Below are positions 62,539-64,000 of a stretch of 64,000 nt of DNA, piece after piece. The notes below the pieces were generated by a model. The model was given only the letters and a program-made list of their open reading frames with translations. It had not been told where the DNA came from and searched no databases. The position numbers and the translations under genes are program-made. The DNA comes from Paenibacillus sp. URB8-2 (GTDB lineage: Bacteria; Bacillota; Bacilli; Paenibacillales; Paenibacillaceae), in the NCBI RefSeq assembly GCF_013393385.1, contig NZ_AP023239.1:558001-622000 (forward strand), given 5' to 3'. The stretch's first letter is position 1. Each line of letters starts with the position of its first letter.

Positions 62539-64000
62539 TTATGCATGCCAAATACGAGGCATCGGCATGGCCTCCTTGCCAAGCTCTGCCCAGGCATATT
62601 TAAGCAGAAGATCCGTTTTGAGAGCAGCGTAACTGGGATCGTTCCACAGATTGCGAAGCTCGCCGGGATCCTCCTGCAGATCGAACAGTTCGCCGTACGT
62701 CTGGCGGTAATATACTGTCAGCTTATAGCGGTGGTCAATGTAGGTTTTCTGATGGATCGTTGTAGGTTCATGCCTGAATTCGCACAGCGCGTGATCGCGG
62801 ACCTGCGGAATCAGCCCCTGCCAAACCATACTCTGATCCATGCCGGTCATTCCGCTTGGAGGCCGTATGCCGCATAAAGACAAGAACGTAGGCGCAAGAT
62901 CAACCAGCGATTGAATGGCTGGATTGTGCACGCCTGCAGGTACTTTTCCTGGATAACGAACCAAAAACGGCAGCCTGAGCAAATCTTCATAATGAAAGCC
63001 GCCCTTATGCTGCAGTCCGTGCTGCCCGAAAAAATGCCCATGATCGGTCGTAAACACAACGATGGTGTTGTCGTAAAGTCCCAGCTCATCCAGCTTGTCA
63101 AGAATTTTTCCGATATATTTGTCCATCAAACTGATCATACCGTAATAGGTTGCGACCAGCCTTTTGCGCTCGTCCTCGGGGAGCAGATGGGAATGATAGC
63201 CGTGAATTTCGTGGCCGGTTTCTAATAAATGCGTAAAGTCCGGATTCTCTTCCTGGGTCAGCTGAAAATGCGGCGGGTTCTGATCATGCTCTCCGTCCAC
63301 AAGGGCAGGAATTGTCAGTGACTCCGGATCGTACAGCGTATCCCATGGCTCAGGAGCTAAATAATCGGGATGCGGATCAAAGAAGCTGGACCAAAGGAAA
63401 AAGGGCTGATCCTGGAACTGTTCAAGCAGTGCGTTTGTGCGCTCGGCGATCCAAGTGTCGTAATGGTATTCCTCCGGTATCGCCCATTTGTGTTTCTCAG
63501 AAGGGTCCATCGTTCCAGTTGGAGGGAGAAAATAATCGCGCCAATTGTTGCATCCTTTTTCTTCCATCCAATTGACATAATGTTGCCCGACATGCGCTTC
63601 GTTGGTATGATTCCGTGCTAATTCCACGTGATCGAAGCCATAAAAGGGTCCGTGAAATGAACTCCAGAAGTTCAAATCCTGCAGGATCGGGTAGGATTCA
63701 AGAGAAGGATATTCCTCAGTCCCCCGAAGCGGCTGAAAGTGTGCTTTTCCAACCAAGGCCGTCCGGTAGCCGTCCGCCTGAAAATCCTCACCGACAGTAT
63801 GGCGGTCTTCCAGCAATTTGGTTCCGAGCGTCCAGGCGCCATGTTGGCTCGGGTACATTCCCGTAATGATCGACGACCTGCTGGGCGTACAGACGGGGCT
63901 TGGGCAATAAGCCCGGCCGAACGTGGTCCCTTCACGTGCCAGGCGGTCAAGATTAGGCGTATGAATTTCGGAGTTGTACGCTCCTATTGTGTTCCAGTGC
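62539..64000 (-). CDS. Type I sulfatase, 5' part outside window
   Basis: The frame stays open to the right edge, so the true start is outside. The formylglycine motif PSPVCTPSRSSIITG (C-x-P-S-R, Cys type) is present in the first visible ~50 residues, followed by HGAWTLGTKL, KAHFQPL, FTTDHGHFFGQHG (metal-binding Asp/His) and a C-terminal subdomain. No signal peptide can be seen. It removes sulfate esters from carbohydrates. The maturase gene lies 43 bp downstream. Related in sequence style to the arylsulfatase/N-sulfoglucosamine sulfohydrolase group; the sugar is unknown. Confidence 0.9.
   Translation of the reverse strand, partial: HWNTIGAYNSEIHTPNLDRLAREGTTFGRAYCPSPVCTPSRSSIITGMYPSQHGAWTLGTKLLEDRHTVGEDFQADGYRTALVGKAHFQPLRGTEEYPSLESYPILQDLNFWSSFHGPFYGFDHVELARNHTNEAHVGQHYVNWMEEKGCNNWRDYFLPPTGTMDPSEKHKWAIPEEYHYDTWIAERTNALLEQFQDQPFFLWSSFFDPHPDYLAPEPWDTLYDPESLTIPALVDGEHDQNPPHFQLTQEENPDFTHLLETGHEIHGYHSHLLPEDERKRLVATYYGMISLMDKYIGKILDKLDELGLYDNTIVVFTTDHGHFFGQHGLQHKGGFHYEDLLRLPFLVRYPGKVPAGVHNPAIQSLVDLAPTFLSLCGIRPPSGMTGMDQSMVWQGLIPQVRDHALCEFRHEPTTIHQKTYIDHRYKLTVYYRQTYGELFDLQEDPGELRNLWNDPSYAALKTDLLLKYAWAELGKEAMPMPRIWHA

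Overview
The window looks like a chromosome segment of a Paenibacillus-type Firmicute. The evidence is protein content: YesM/YesN two-component genes next to sugar ABC transporters, an LplABC-type uptake operon, copper-amine-oxidase-N stalk proteins, an ECF sigma with a DUF4179 partner, a LipL-type octanoyltransferase, strong AGGAGG ribosome sites and U-tract terminators. I see no tRNA, rRNA, CRISPR array or prophage.

1-4.1 kb: the end of a GH13 alpha-glucosidase gene, an RpiR-type regulator, and on the minus strand a small radical-SAM RiPP locus: two related Cys-rich precursor peptides followed by an RRE/radical-SAM/SPASM maturase. This is the most interesting candidate in the window. 4.2-11.4 kb is a damaged accessory region. 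Two IS1182-type copies in the same orientation share inactivating mutations. Between them lie a serine-recombinase fragment, an IS630-type element splitting a secreted metalloprotease gene, a membrane-anchored hypothetical, a lipoprotein, a pore-only K+ channel and a DUF350 fragment.

11.4-17.2 kb: a redox/detoxification group (zinc alcohol dehydrogenase, TetR, carboxymuconolactone-decarboxylase-like protein, two aldo/keto reductases, MFS exporter); the same palindrome lies on both sides of tetR. 17.3-25.4 kb: a fructoside-type uptake operon behind a cre-like palindrome (GH32-like enzyme, binding protein, two permeases, YesM, YesN). 25.5-31.7 kb: MerR-MFS pair with matching operators, an orphan structured RNA candidate, an NlpC/P60 hydrolase, a fluoride riboswitch controlling a CLC-F antiporter, MarR, DUF202 and a small membrane protein.

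31.7-35.1 kb: an intergenic patch rich in short palindromic repeats around an MFS gene and a MerR-thioredoxin pair. 35.1-48.1 kb: mostly housekeeping and stress genes (CHAD, CuAO-N, LipL, ECF/anti-sigma, nitroreductase, two ABM monooxygenases, nitrilase-type amidase, ArsR-SulP, DUF1361, alkyltransferase-like protein, alpha/beta hydrolase, DUF1697). 48.8-52.2 kb: a YkcB/YkcC-like glycosyltransferase pair, the first frameshifted in this sequence.

52.9-64.0 kb: a minus-strand glycan locus: sulfatase (runs off the right end), anaerobic sulfatase maturase, AraC regulator, LplA-type binding protein, two permeases (one frameshifted in a T7 run), GH51 arabinofuranosidase and GH2 glycosidase. Together they suggest uptake and breakdown of a sulfated, arabinose/galactose-containing glycan.
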